Assembly (NCBI GenBank): GCA_014529385.2
Contig: CM043963.1
Location: 69,522,912-69,586,911, forward strand
Direction: 5' to 3'
Origin: Adiantum capillus-veneris
Lineage: Eukaryota; Streptophyta; Polypodiopsida; Polypodiales; Pteridaceae
Length of the DNA: 64,000 nucleotides
The translations under genes were made by a program, and so were the position numbers. Under the pieces are notes generated by a model. It had not been told where the DNA came from. It ran no database searches and worked only from the letters and a program-made list of their open reading frames with translations. Of the stretch, positions 44,944-57,499 are shown piece by piece. Each line of letters starts with the position of its first letter. Position 1 is the stretch's first letter.

Positions 44944-46080
44944 TTAGTCTTCGGGCTGGTGGCTGGTGAGTCGGTCTTTAAGCGCATTCAGTGCCTTTTG
45001 GTATCTGATCTTCCTTTCTTTATCTGGCACTTGCAAGAACTGCATAGTTACTCTATTTTTCAGCTCCACTGTTGAGTAGCCTACAAATCTTGATGTGAGG
45101 TTGCTGATCACTGGTGCAAATATCTTCGTTCGCCAAGTGAAGAATCCCATGTAGAATGCTTCCTCAAACTCAAAAATATTATGAGAAGGTAAAAACATGC
45201 ATCTGGCGTAGAAGCCATAGAGGATTTCTTTGGAAGGTTGGCCACTAAGATCATAACACACCCCTTTGTTACCCTCGAGGAATGATATCCGAGGGGCGCC
45301 TGCTTGCTTTGGTTCATGAACACTTCAATGCAGGTGAGCAACATTTGGCAGATTTTGTATGGCATAGCACAAGATAAATCGGGTAGAATATTTTTAAAGA
45401 ATGACATGACGCCCTTTAGGGTTTTCACCATGTATTCTTCAGTCGGCTGTCCCTTTTTTGGAGCAGGCAATCTGGCACAATTCAGCCAAGTTGGCCGCTT
45501 CTTTAGTAGTGCCGCATGTACTATCGAGGTCCTTACTCTTGGTACAGGACAGAAGGTAGGATCCTTTCGCAAGAGGTGCCCTTGTGAATAGAATCAAGTG
45601 TCTTGGATTCTTGTTTAGCCACTCAACCTCCACTTTGGGTGGTCTTGATCTACGCCCTTGACTTTCATGTTGGTGTAAAGCCTTTCTTTTACTTGCAGCA
45701 ACTCCACTTTAATAAGAGGGTAGGGCAGGGATTGTTGGTGCCATTGTGCATTTATTTGATTGGGAGGGAGCTGTGTGACATTGATGAAATGAAGTACTCT
45801 CAGCTCCCAATCCATTGTTGCCTTCCGCTGCTCATCTACCTCTTGTGTAACTTTTTCCTTCAATGCATCTTCTTCAACCTTTCAGAGTTGGACCATTGGC
45901 ACTGTGTCTGCTTCGTTAAAGGGTACTTGAAATTCTTCCTCGCCACTCAGCTCTACTGCGGACTGTGTCTCCATCTCATCAAATGATACTGAGGGGATTT
46001 CTATCTGAGGTTGCTCCAAAGTTCCTGCCTCTTCTTGCGTTTTCGGGCGTCCCTCTCTCAGTAGCTAGTAGGCTATGCCT
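44944..46080 (-). pseudogene. Family C protein, C-terminal part, copy 2
   Basis: This matches 59230-60250 on the protein level in order: an acidic stretch (46030-45870), then KATMDWELRVLHF, QQSLPYPLIK, VPRVRTS, RPTWLNCARLP, EEYMVKTLKGVMSFFKNILPDLSCAM, CYDLSGQPSKEILYGFY, and FEEAFYMGFFTWRTKIF. Frames change at about 45600 and 45250, and there are stops near 45590 and 45900. It has about 30 more C-terminal residues than copy 1. The conservation of LPDLSC, DLSGQPS and EAFY-GFFT between two diverged copies shows that selection once acted on this protein. I recognise no domain. Confidence 0.7.
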
Positions 46081-47049
46081 GGGCAGGTCCAATAGGAATG
46101 TAGTATGAGCATTTAGCAAGGGGAGTCAACCAAGAGAGAGAGGGGGATGAGTTTTGCAAGGCATTATCACACACACACTCACACAATCTCATGTGTGAAG
46201 CAAAGAAGACTCTCTCTCCTTCTCAAGCTTTAATGGAAAGCTTACCACCTACTCCAAGCTTGTGAGAAGGGAGGCCTACACCAAAACTCTTGGCTTTGTG
46301 ATGCAAATCCAACGAAGAGACAAGCTTCAATGCATGATCATATCCTCTACCATGCTAATTATTAAGCTATGCTATGCTAATATGAGTGATTATGTGAGGA
46401 TATGTACATCTTTCTCGTAAGAATACTCCTTCTTCCTCTCAATCTACTCTCATACCCCGCTAGCTCTCACCATCTTCGAAGGTGTGTGAGGTCTTGGTTC
46501 TGAGACCGTGAGGGAATTGATGTTGTGTTTGATAAGTGTTTTTCTTAGTGCACAAAGTTTCCATCTTCATTGGACTAGCTAGTCTTGAAGGAACACAAAG
46601 AATTGTATTCTAAAATGTCTCTCTTGATGGGAGAAACCATTATACAAAGCCGTCTCGAGGGGGGACCGGCTCCATGCAAATTAGGTCCTCAACTGTTTTT
46701 AATAGCTTAATTCTCTCTCTTTTGAAGTATTGTTCATGCTATCTAACTAGGTGCTATGCTTTATGTTGCTCTCTCCACCCAAGAAATCTTGTTATTCTCA
46801 TTAGGAAGCTATTCTAATGAAATGCTCACTATGTTCATGCTATTTTCCGCTACACACAAGTTACTAGACCATTAAATGTTTCACATATTCTTAGTGTTCG
46901 ACAGTTGTTTAGACACTCATATCTGCTTAGGATTGTTTGGAGTTAGGTTCTAGGTACCCAAAATTGGTTGGTTCCTTGCATGTTGTGATTATGAGGATGG
47001 ATTCTATGTTGAGTAGTGGATATCGGGTTGTAGATTTTCTTGCTTTCTA
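46081..47049. other. Stretch without recognised genes
   Basis: It contains GA and CA phrases at 46130-46180 and CTCTCTT phrases. No coding region or repeat border is recognised. Confidence 0.4.
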
Positions 47050-47560
47050 GTACCATAGGAGTCTAGAGAGTGGCTTTCCACACCTCCTAGCTATGATCAA
47101 ATGGTACTCGTGACTTTTTTCCCTTGAGTGTTAAGACTAAAATCTTTTCATCCCAGTCTTGAACAGCTTTATAGGGTTCCATCCATGAGACTCCTAGCAC
47201 CATGTCTTCATTCATATCCTCATCAAGAATGCAAATAAACATGTATGGACACAGAAATCCATGCACAAAATGTTGAGATTGATAGATCCCAATGTTGGTA
47301 TGAATTCTTTATCACATCCGTTGACTTTGTCTCTACAATATTCTAGTAGTTGGGTTGTTTCTCTTTTATATGTTGAATAGTTGATAGCATTGATCCATGC
47401 ACATGTGTTAGCTAGTGATTTGACTTTGAATTCATCCTTTAGTGTCACTATTATTTGCATATCTAATCCATCCCGCCATTCATCATCTGTCTGAACTTCA
47501 TTATTAGCTAAGAATTGAGTAAAGTATTGATGGGTGAACCTGAAGGGTATTGAGTGGTAA
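47050..47560 (-). pseudogene. Gypsy gag-protease fragment
   Basis: On the minus strand, VLGVSWMEPYKAVQDWDEKI near 47190-47130 matches the end of a gypsy aspartic protease (the LG-PW-ML----DW pattern). Upstream a frame at 47212-47460 reads a helical segment. The catalytic Asp region is not seen, and the frame changes at 47212. It is an old fragment. Confidence 0.55.
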
Positions 47561-47755
47561 TTTCAGGGATTGGTCACATTGCCACCTTTTGCTTTAGAAT
47601 CCGAGTGTGTTCCTTTTTTCGTGCTTCTTCAATCACCTGTTGTTGTTTGAGCTTGCGTTCTTTGGCTGCATGCATTCTTTACAATGAATGACACTCTACA
47701 AGCCCACATGATGAATGAAGATGCATTTCCCAATCAGTTCTTCCCGTATTAACTG

Positions 47756-48050
47756 TAATAGAAATGGCCCATGAACATTGAGAATAGTGGAATTAGAAAA
47801 AATATCGTGAGCATTTATGAGACTACTATGAGAAAATAGAGGGTGAACTTGATATGAGGTAGCAGCGTAGACATTATACTTAATTAACTTGGCATGAACA
47901 ATACTTTGAAAGAGAGAGAATTAAAGAACTTGACAACAATTGAGGACCGGATTTATGTGAATCCAATCCCCCCTCCAAAAGTCTTTTGTATTATAGTTCT
48001 CGCATAATGAGAGACTTGGTACAATACAAGCTGTGTGTTCCTTGAAAACT
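47756..48050. repeat. Direct repeat, first copy
   Basis: About 290 bp align with 49690-49975, for instance around acttggcatgaacaatactt and gaggaccggatttatgtgaa. The distance and the integrase fragment between them suggest remnants of LTRs, but no TG...CA borders are visible. Confidence 0.6.
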
Positions 48051-49319
48051 TGATGGTTCAATGAAGATAGAGAACTTCATGCACCACAATTATGGCCGTA
48101 ACTTAGCTTAATGAAATCTTTAACTTGTCCCCGGCCTCAGTCCCAAGACTTCAAACACCTTCGACGGTGGAGAGAGCTAGTAGGGAATTATGGTAGGGAA
48201 GAGGAAGAAGAAGCATTCTTACGAGAAAGAAATAGTTCCTCACTTATCATCACTCTTGTTGCATAGCATAGTAATGATGATGAAGAAGATGGCAAGCTTA
48301 AGAATTGAAGCATGGCTCTTGTTGGATTTTCATTCCATAGCCAAGAGTGTTGGTGTAGGTTCTCAACTTCTCAACAGGCTTGGAGAAGGAGATGCAGTTC
48401 TTGTACATACCACTTCACACAATGAGAGTGTGTACAAGAGAGTATACCCCTCAAGCTAGCCCCCAAGTTTCTTGGGTCGACCCCCTCTTTTTCCCCTTGA
48501 TTGAAGCTCATTGGCCCTCCCAAGACTAGCCAATCACAAGACTTGGTCACAACTAGCAATAGAGGTAGTCCTTGGACAAGTGTCCTCCTTTCCACTTTGA
48601 GACAAAGGGATTAATAAATACTTAAACAATTAATTTAATTAGATAAACTCTCATTGGACCTCTCTAAGGGTCAACCAATAGTCTTTAGGCACACCATCTT
48701 GGAAATCTAGCTAGGGGCTTGACATGTGTCCCTTTTGCCTCTTTGACAAAGGGGTGCCCTTTGGATGATGGAGTGGTTACTCAAACCCATCCTTTACTCT
48801 CATGGATCGCCCCCTCCTTTGTAGGCCTTGCTTTGACTTCAAGTACCTCAACCACCTTTTCCCCCAAGTAACTTAAGAATTTAAAGCACCTTAATCATCA
48901 AGCATGACAAGCACCTTAGCCAACAAGCACCTCAAGCACCTTAGTCAGCACGCATGACAAGAACCTCAAGCTTGGGCCAGGTTCCCACCTCAAGCATAGC
49001 CCTAGGCTTGACTAAGTTCCTAGGTCTAAGGACTTTTAACACTAGCCTTTGGGGGTCTTTAAAGAATCTAAACCTAATCTTTCAAGCTCCATTAGCTAGC
49101 ATTTCTCTTTGACATACCATCTTGCATTTGGACCCATTGATTTTGGTCCCATGCTGAGATGAATCCTTAAGCACATGTATATATTCTGACTGTTGTTTCT
49201 GCTTATTCTCCCACAAAATGATTTGTTTAATATGAGAAAATCATTTGGGTTAGTTAGATATTAGATTTTATGACACTAATAACCTTGGTTAGCACCGAAG
49301 CTCAGGATTTTGTTTGTAT
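48051..49319. other. Stretch without recognised genes
   Basis: A 90-codon open frame (48190-48459) has no recognisable motif. At 48885-48975 a small tandem phrase aagcaccttag recurs. The remainder shows nothing I can name. Confidence 0.4.
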
Positions 49320-49660
49320 GTTTGGTAGCTAGCTTGATCATTTGCTTGAGGATGATAGAGTGCAGACTTTTTATGCACCACCATAAAATCATTCAACAAA
49401 TGTTCCTTCACCTCATTGAGAAATGTGTTCCTTGATCACTTACCATCTCAATAGGAAGTTTGCCCCACATGAATATGCACTCATATGAGAATGCTGCAAT
49501 GGTAATTTGATTATTGTTCTTCCTAGTGGATCTTGCCTCAACCCATTTGATTAAGTAATCCGTGGCCACAATAATAGACTTAACCTGAGTCTTATATGAT
49601 GGTGGTTGTATTGGACCAGCAAAACATATACCCCCTTAGAAAATGTGCATGCTCCCATCA
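49320..49660 (-). pseudogene. Gypsy integrase core fragment
   Basis: On the minus strand, FAGPIQPPSYKTQVKSIIVA, then TDYLIKWVEARSTRKN, then LPIEMVSDQGTHFLNEV match the integrase core, including the Asp of SDQGTHF. A one-base deletion occurs just after SDQGTH. The catalytic Glu part is missing. It probably belongs with the protease fragment at 47050-47560, with its own strand and order agreeing. Confidence 0.75.
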
Positions 49661-49689
49661 TAGGTTGCAAGTGGCCAATATCATTTCTT

Positions 49690-49975
49690 GTAATGGAATT
49701 GGCCTATTTAACTTGAGAGTAGTGGAAATTAATGAGATTACTTTTGAGAAATGACTTTGTGAACATAGCGGGTGAACATAATTGAAGATAGCAATTAGTT
49801 CACTTGGCATGAACAATATTTTTGCAAGAGAGAGAATTTAGAGAACATGACAACAGCTGAGGATCGGATTTATGTGGAGCCAATCCCCCCTGCAATAGGA
49901 ATTTATATTATGATTTCTCCCATTAAGAGAGACTTGTTACAATACAATCTTTGTGTTCCTTGTGCCCTAGGTGAT
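49690..49975. repeat. Direct repeat, second copy
   Basis: Matches 47756-48050 at roughly 75-80 percent by eye, same orientation. Confidence 0.6.
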
Positions 49976-50436
49976 AAGTGCATATTAGGTAAAGTGGAAA
50001 AAATCCCATTCCCACATTGCACAAATAACTTCTTCTTATAAAGGACATGTCTTGTTTATCACTATAAATTATTATAATTATAATTCTCATAAACTAAATT
50101 TTGTGCATATATTGAACTATGTATTGATTGTAAAAATAGATACATCATTTTTCCATTAGAGAACCATTGAATTGGCATTCTAGGATTGACTTGGCAAATA
50201 CAGTTCTAGTTCAAACAGGCTATTTAGATCATCATGCTATTTATTCAAAGCTTTGAGTCCCTTTGCACTTCATTGAGCATGGTTCACTTGGATCTTGATT
50301 AGAAGATGGACATATGTGAATGTGCCATTTTCTAGAAAGACATTTTTTTCCATACTAGAATAGGGATACTATAATTTCTTGCTTGGACCAATGTCTTCTA
50401 ACTTTCACTTTCTAAAGAACATGTAATTTTTCTTTC
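49976..50436. other. AT-rich stretch, nothing recognised
   Basis: No frame, repeat border or motif stands out. Confidence 0.5.
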
Positions 50437-52590
50437 TTAATTTGTGTTCTTTTATTGTTACATGTGCTATCTTAATTGGCCACCTGTCCATTCTAGGTTA
50501 GTTTTTTGGCTAAGATACACAATAAACATGAATATGAAATAACATACAAGCATGCTTTTCTTGGGAATGAAAGATAGAAAATATAGAAAAAATGAGCATG
50601 GATTGGATGGGTGGTCAACCTATGTGTAGATATGTACATGTAAAAACATAGTACCATCACTTGACCTAGAATGGACAGGTGGTCAATCTTGACAACACAT
50701 GTAACTCTTAAAGAATATGGTTATGCATGTTTTTCCTAGAAAAGAGTGCAATCACATGTGACCATCACCTTACCTAGAATGGGCAGGCGGTCAATCTTCA
50801 TTGCACACATGCATAACAAAGTACATCCCACAAGCTAGCCTGGAATGGAGAGATGGCTAAGATACACGATACACATGAATATGAAAGAACATACAAGCAT
50901 GATTTTCTTGGGAAAGCAAAATAGAAAATATAGGAAAAATGAGCATGGATTGGACAAGTAGTCAATGTATGTGTAGATATGCACATGTAATAACATATGA
51001 CCATCACTTGACCTAGAATGGATGGGTGGTCAATCTAGATAACACACGTGACTATTAAAGAACATGGTTATGCATGTCATCCTTAGAAAAGAACACATTC
51101 ACATATGACCATGACCATCACCTGACCTAGAATGGACATGTGGCCAATATCAATAGCACATATGCATAACAAAGTACATCCCACCATAACCTAGCCTGGA
51201 AGGGACAAATGGCTAAGATACACAATACACATGAATATGAAAAAACATACAATCCTACTTTTCTTGGGAAAGAAAGATAGACAATGTAGAAAAAATGAAC
51301 CTTGATTGGACATGTGATCAATCTATGTGTAGATATACACATGTAACAACATATGACCATCATTTGACCTAAAATGGACAGGTGGTCAATCTAGATAACA
51401 CGTGTGACTATTAAAGAACATGGTTATGCATGTCATTATTAGAAAAGAGCACATATAACCATCACCAAACCTAGAATAGATAGGTGGCCAATTTGAATAG
51501 CACATATACATAACAAAGTAAATCCCACCATAACCTAGCCTCGAAGGAAAAAATGACTAAGATACACAAAACACATGAATATGAAAGAATAGACAAGCAT
51601 GCCTTTTTTGGAAAAAAAAAATAGAAAATATAGAAAAAATGAACTTGGATTGATCATGTGGTAAATCTATGTGTAGATATACGCATGTAACAACATACAA
51701 CCATCACTTGACCTAGAAGGGATAGGTGGTCAATCCAAACAACACATGTGCCTATTAAAGAACATGGTTATGCATGTCTTTCCTAGAAAAGAGGACATTC
51801 ACATAACTTGACCTAGAATGGATAGGTGGCCAATCTAAAGTGCACATATGCATTAAAACGTACATTCCACCATAACCTACTTTGGAATGGACAAATGAAT
51901 AAGATATTCAATACACATTAATATGAAAGAACATACAAGCACACTTTTCCACGGAAAGATAGATAGAAAAAATGAGTCTTGATTGGACAAGTGGTCAGTC
52001 TAGGTGCAAATATACCTATGTAAGAACATACACATGTGTATGAAATAGCGTACAAGATGTTGTTCTTCGTTAAGAAAGATAGAAGATATAGAAAAAATGA
52101 GGCTAGATTGGACAGGTGGTCAATCTATGTGGAGATATGCACATACAACAATATATGACCATCATTTGACCTAGAATGGACAAGTGGTCAATCTAGACAA
52201 CACATATGACTATTAAAGATAAGAAATGAACTTGGATTGGACATGTGGTTAATCTATGTGTAAATATACACATGTAGCAACATGCAACCATCACTTGACC
52301 TAGAATGGATACGTGGTCAGTCTAGACAACACATGTACCTATTAAAGAACATGATTATGCATGTCTTTCTTAGAAAAGAACACATTCACATATGACCATC
52401 ACTTGAGCTAGAATGGACAAGTGGCCAATCTAAAATGCACATATCTTAATTTGTCTTCTTTTATTGTTGCATGTGCTATCTAGATTGTCCACCTATCCAT
52501 TCTAGCTCAAGTGATGCTAATATGGTGATTCTTATGCATACATGCTCTCTAGATTTACCACATGTCCATTCTAGGTTAGTTTTTGTTAAA
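50437..52590. repeat. Higher-order minisatellite with reversed end units
   Basis: The core motif ACCTAGAATGGACAGGTGG and its variants occur about 20 times. They are grouped into units of about 350 bp, as shown by gagcatggattgga-type phrases at about 50594, 50941, 51298 and 51646, each unit holding four diverged copies of the motif. Further copies to 52440 are less regular. At both ends (50437-50505 and 52443-52590) the motif appears in the opposite orientation (CCACCTGTCCATTCTAGGTT), with the same lead ttcttttattgtt. No coding potential is seen. Confidence 0.82.
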
Positions 52591-53944
52591 TTGTCTAACT
52601 CTCTTCCCTAAAAAAAGCATGCTAGTATGTTCTTTCTATGCCCTATTTTTTAATGTATCACCACGTGTACATATGTCCTTGTTCAGTCACAAGTACACTC
52701 TAAAATGTCCATTTGGCCATTCTTGGTAAATAAATATTTTTTCTATTAGAGGATCACCATTATAGAAAAATACATATCTAGCTTAAATACATTCTTTTAG
52801 ATTTAGTATGATAAAAATAGACATTATAGCCACTTGTAGCCACTTAAAAACCATATTTTTTAATGGAATGATAAGTGAACACACCCCCTAGCCATTCCAA
52901 ACTTAGCTTGACATGCTACGAGATCCATCATTTAGTCATTCTAAAGTTAATATTATAAAATGTGTCTCATAGATATACACATTTCTTTGTCATTATAAAC
53001 TCATTCAACAAGGTTATGGCATTAAAGAAAAAATATAAAAGTAAGTTTGGTAGAAACCATTTAGGATGCATCAATTTGACATGATATATTATTTAGATGT
53101 CCATACTGAAACCGATTCTAAATATTTGATGTAATAGGCATGTATATTTTAGCCAACCAAAAGTTACATTTTTTGTTTTGGATAAAGAGGGATATAGACT
53201 TTTCACTTTGCTATGATACTACATTAAGATAAACAAATTGAATGTGATAAAGATCCATCACTTGGAGAAGCTAAGTATATCATATGTACATACTTAAATT
53301 TATTGTGACAATCCACACACATGTTAGTAATCAAGTCTTTCAATGGAATGTGAAGTAGATCCACCACTTGGCCATTCTAGACATAGCTTGGCTTAAAACT
53401 AATTCTCTTGAAACCATTACACTTGGATATGTTAATCACATCAAATGCCACGCCCTTTTCACATCCATAATATTTTTAATCCTCATAACAACTAAATGAT
53501 AAACTAAACAAATCGTTATACATTTTAATTCTTATATAGTGCTAAAAGCATGGCTAACAATCTAGAGTACACATGAGCTAGTCATCTCAAACACTTTTCT
53601 TGCTATTAGTGAAAATATTCTAAAATAATCTAGGATTATTCCCATCTGAGACATTTTCCAAACATTGCGCTCATCAGATCTTACTTTTGAGATGGTTCTT
53701 AACCATGTGATAAACCTACTTAAGAAACAACACGTCATTAGAGAAGGACGTCCTTCATTATATCATACTTTTGAGATACAATGTTACTATTATATAAAGA
53801 ACTTAAAAATATGCTAAAGTAAGAATATAACTTTTCTAAAAACATTTAGTTTGTTAAACCTTTCAGTCCCCTTAAAATAGGGTGCACTCTACATAGCACT
53901 TCAGTCAACAAAAAAAAATCTTAAAATGACCACTAAATTGATTA
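52591..53944. other. AT-rich stretch without genes
   Basis: Isolated decayed copies of the minisatellite motif occur (for example ccacttggccattctag near 53370). Nothing else is recognised. Confidence 0.45.
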
Positions 53945-54397
53945 TCAAAATATTGTACAATGGCTTGGAATAGCCAAAAAAAGGATTACAAGTCTCCTTT
54001 CCATCCACAAAGTTTGATGCACTATCATTGAATCAATCCAAACTTTTCCTTCTTGATAAGTACACGTTTGTGGCATAGTTTGTCTCGAGATATTCAAACA
54101 TATTGACAACTGTGTTGCGTGTATAATCCCTTCATTTTGGTGCATGTAACCACCCTAGCAACCAAGGTATCATGGTTGTCTCCAAGAGCGGTGACTGTCT
54201 CCACATTTTTGGAAAGAAAAGTTATGCGCCTTGCATATTCCACATAGCTTATATGGGCTGTCATCAAAAATCAAAGTATTCTCTGCATGTAAATCGTGAA
54301 ACATATTCCATACCAATGACAAATTCTTGTGGTACACTCTTTTATACCCCAACATAATATTTGGATTTTGGCAATTCTTGTTACTCAAAAATATCAT
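53945..54397 (-). pseudogene. FCP1/NIF-type phosphatase fragment, copy 2
   Basis: On the minus strand the frame reads HKNLSLVWNMFHDLHAENTL, then IFDDSPYKLCGIC. This is the C-terminal half of an FCP1-homology HAD domain: the KDLS-VW helix followed by the acidic DDSPYK motif that binds the metal in these phosphatases. The catalytic DxDx(T/V) half is missing. Stops at about 54170 and 54155 follow. It lies 1.4 kb downstream of a longer paralogous fragment on the same strand. Confidence 0.65.
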
Positions 54398-55762
54398 AAT
54401 TGACTATGATGGCTAGGAAAACATGTTTGAATGAAATGTTGAGCTTTTTTAAGGTTGTAACAACTCCATATCCAAACCTCAAAGAAGTAAAAGAAAAATT
54501 CTAAAAAAACATCTACATCAGGGCATATAGCAAAAAAAAAAATCGTCTTCTTTTATGAGGCGCATGTGGCTTGGCAGTGCCTATTAAAGAACATGGTTAT
54601 GCATGCCTTTCTAGAAAAGATCACATTCACATATGACCGTCACTTGACCTAGAATTGACCACTTGTTTATTCATCTAAGCCTAGAATGGATAGAAGGCTC
54701 ATCTAACGTGCGCATATTGAAAACTTTTCTATTTTAGACATGATACTTTGCTAAATTTATCAAAAATTGAATATCTTGGGGAGCTCGGTCATTGCATGTT
54801 GAACTTATTATCATGTTACTTCACCATTATCTATCTACCACTTAGTCTTCTAAACCTTTCAAAGAATTATTTTGCATAAAATTCCAAGAAAACCATGCAA
54901 CCTCTTTCAATAAAACCACTTATAAATTTGAAATTGGCAACTTGGTCATGTTGGATCAACCACTTGGTCATTTAGATTCAAAATATTGACCTTCATAATC
55001 TAGAGACATCTATTGTGAGAAACTATGAATAGTATCAAACTCCATTTGTGATTTCACAATGTCTTAGGCCTCCTTCTTGATTAAAATTTAGTTGTTGGAT
55101 CTCTATAGTGAACAAAGTTTCTACAACTAATTATTGAATAACCCAAGTTACATATTATAACAAGTGATATTCAAAAACTCAACAAAGCAAAACAACGTGT
55201 TAATACAAAATATTCTTGAGAATATGAAATTGCGTTCTTAATACATGTCTACAATCACATTAAAGTCTCCAATCTGTTGCAAGTCTCTATAGATCATGCT
55301 TCAAATCTTCTAGCATACTCCCTTAAGCAAATTGCAAGAATAAACACAATTGATTGTCAATCATAATATCATTAGGGCCAATTTGGATGAAATAAGGGCT
55401 GTTTAGGGTTTCTCTATTCTTGATCTAAGGGTCAAGGAGGAGCCACATTTCCAAAAGTATGGAACTTTTGTACACGTGTCAAGATCTCCTTCACTTGCTT
55501 TTGGAATATTTTGCACTATTTTAGCCATAACTTTTTCATATGAACTCCAAATCTAGCGCTCAAATGGTCCACGGGTGGCCCTTGGTGAGCTCTATCCAAT
55601 GAGTACCCATGTTGAATAGTTTTGATAAGATCTTCATGGTCTTTTTTAGGTTGCCCCTTTTCAGATCCTTACACAGCCCTTTTTTCATCCAAATTGGCCC
55701 TAATGTTTACAATAGATAACTTCTAGTGTAAATTAAGAGTATGGCTAGGATTGACCATTACC
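54398..55762. other. Spacer with one detached minisatellite unit
   Basis: Positions 54575-54700 are a copy of the 50.4-52.6 kb repeat (cctattaaagaacatggtta and cttgacctagaattgacc). Otherwise it is AT-rich with no gene. Confidence 0.55.
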
Positions 55763-56892
55763 TTAGAGTCCCTTATCAAGTTTGAGAAAATTGTACTGAA
55801 ATAACAACTTGTTGATAAAGGCTCTTGTAGATACAGCCTTCAAGGGTGCAATTGTGCAACCTAGTTTCTTTGCTAATGAAATCAATTGAGGCCCCTTCAT
55901 GGTGTCAATAGTTGAGGCTTCTTTTGACAATATCTCTCTTATCTTCTGCCTTTTTGTTTCTTGTTGGATAGTTGAGTTTGTTGACCCCTTTTGTGTGTCA
56001 ATAGCATTATCTATTGGAAACCTACCTATTTCAACTTCTTGCATTGACCATTTTGCATTAGGTTCTCTCCAATATAAAATGATAGCATCATAGTTGCTAT
56101 CGTTGGAAATTGGGGGTTGTCCATACCGCTCGCATTCAATAGCTACACGAACATCCCTGGCTTCATCAAGATTTAATCAATATGGAAGTACCTCACTCAT
56201 GAGACCATTGTCCATCTTCTTTTTCTCATCAAACATCATTGAGAATATGCAGTTGTTTGCTCGTGAAACACAACCCTTGTATGAGGAGTCATCAATAAGA
56301 ATTGTTCATCGACAATCCTATTTTACCAAAAAGACATCTTGGCTAGTGGCTTAAACATTTCCTGCACATTTGGATTGTCCTATCGATATAGGTTCTCAAG
56401 AACAAAGCAAGATTCTTGACCCCACACTGCAAAGAATGGTAATGTTGTCTTTGCCCTATTTGTCAATGTCCTTACAATTTGGAGAACATTATCTAGTTTA
56501 GCTATTGACCAAATTCCCACATTGAATCTTTGCAATAAAAACTGTAGAAACTCGAGACATCTTGGCCTAAGAACAGTATATCCTCTAGAGTTTGGTTGAG
56601 TAGACCCATGAAGGTTGGATGATTGGGGGCAACGTTTCAGTAAAACACCATTCAAGTCCAACACAATTGTCAACATGGACTTCTTTGACATTATTGGGCT
56701 TGAGCTACTGGCATCAACTTGATCATCTCGCACTTCTTTTTCAAGTTGTAATCCGTCATCCATTGGAGTGGTTGCCACTAGATGAACCAACATAGAATTA
56801 TTGCTACCATCTCCCACTTGTTGATCAATTTTGTCTCCTACAATATATTTCAAATATTTTAAATGGGTTTCAAGGCTTCCATCAATGTGCAT
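55763..56892 (-). pseudogene. FCP1/NIF-type phosphatase, nearly full domain, frameshifted
   Basis: The minus-strand frame starts MHIDGSLETHL at 56892. After an acidic linker comes TIVLDLNGVLLKRC, HAD motif I, where the second Asp is Asn as in one class of plant FCP1-like proteins. Then GYTVLRPRCLEFLQFLLQRF, NVGIWSIAKLDN (motif II Ser) and VWGQESC. A stop occurs at 56380; after frame changes TILIDDSSYKGCVSR (motif III) is near 56270, then a TGA near 56190, then YGQPPISN and a tail. The tail (GPQLISLAKKLGC, 55763-55880) looks like a SAP-type DNA-binding helix pair, tentatively. FCP1-family proteins dephosphorylate proteins such as the RNA polymerase II tail; the Asn change would affect catalysis. 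No introns are seen, so it may be a retrocopy. Confidence 0.68.
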
Positions 56893-57283
56893 ATTAGGGA
56901 ATCCTTACCTCTAAGTGTTTGTGTAGGGAGCATGGATATAGCAACCATGTCATGTTCTGTATCTAAAGGAAACAAAGTAGCAATAGTTCAAAATTAGTCA
57001 AAACAATTAGAAAAGGTAGAGAAACAAGGCACAAGGTAGAGAAAATACAATATCATTTGAGGGTATCAAGAAAAAAATATAATGAAGATAGTTCTTGAAA
57101 CATACAAAGCAAGAAAATATCGTGAAAAAAATAAGGCATTGAGGCGCTAGAACTGCCGCCTTAATTTTTTGTCCTAGAATGGATAAGTGGACTTGAACTT
57201 ACCATGCTTTTATTTTGTAGTGAAATTCATGCTTATATTAGAATCCAATGGATGTTTTTGTTACCATATACATGTGGTAGTGA
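56893..57283. other. Spacer, nothing recognised
   Basis: One decayed minisatellite motif is present (cctagaatggataagtgg, near 57172). No other structure is seen. Confidence 0.5.
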
Positions 57284-57485
57284 TGTGTGTGAACACACTA
57301 GGACCGCCGGGGCATTTTTTCCCTCTTTAGGAGGTTTTTTCCCCCGAGCATTGTATATACGCCCATCACTCTAGGGCTATCTATCTTTCCTTTGCACACT
57401 AAGTAACACACTCTATATTGTGTGCCTTGATCTTCCTTCATCTTCTCCAAGATGTGTGTGTTTCTCTACAACGCTAATTCCAACA
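57284..57485 (+). repeat. 5' LTR of a second copia element
   Basis: About 200 bp from TGTGTGTGAACACAC to TTCCAACA, with a TATATA at about 57352. The end is fixed by the primer site; the start is a best guess from the TG and spacing. Confidence 0.65.
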
Positions 57486-57487
57486 AC

Positions 57488-57499
57488 TGGTATCAGAGC
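57488..57499 (+). other. Primer binding site, initiator Met tRNA
   Basis: TGGTATCAGAGC two bases after the LTR end, identical to that of the nested copia at 27303. Confidence 0.9.

Noticed and set aside
48190-48459. 90-codon open frame
   Set aside because: Lys-rich start followed by ordinary sequence without motif or conserved partner; not supported.
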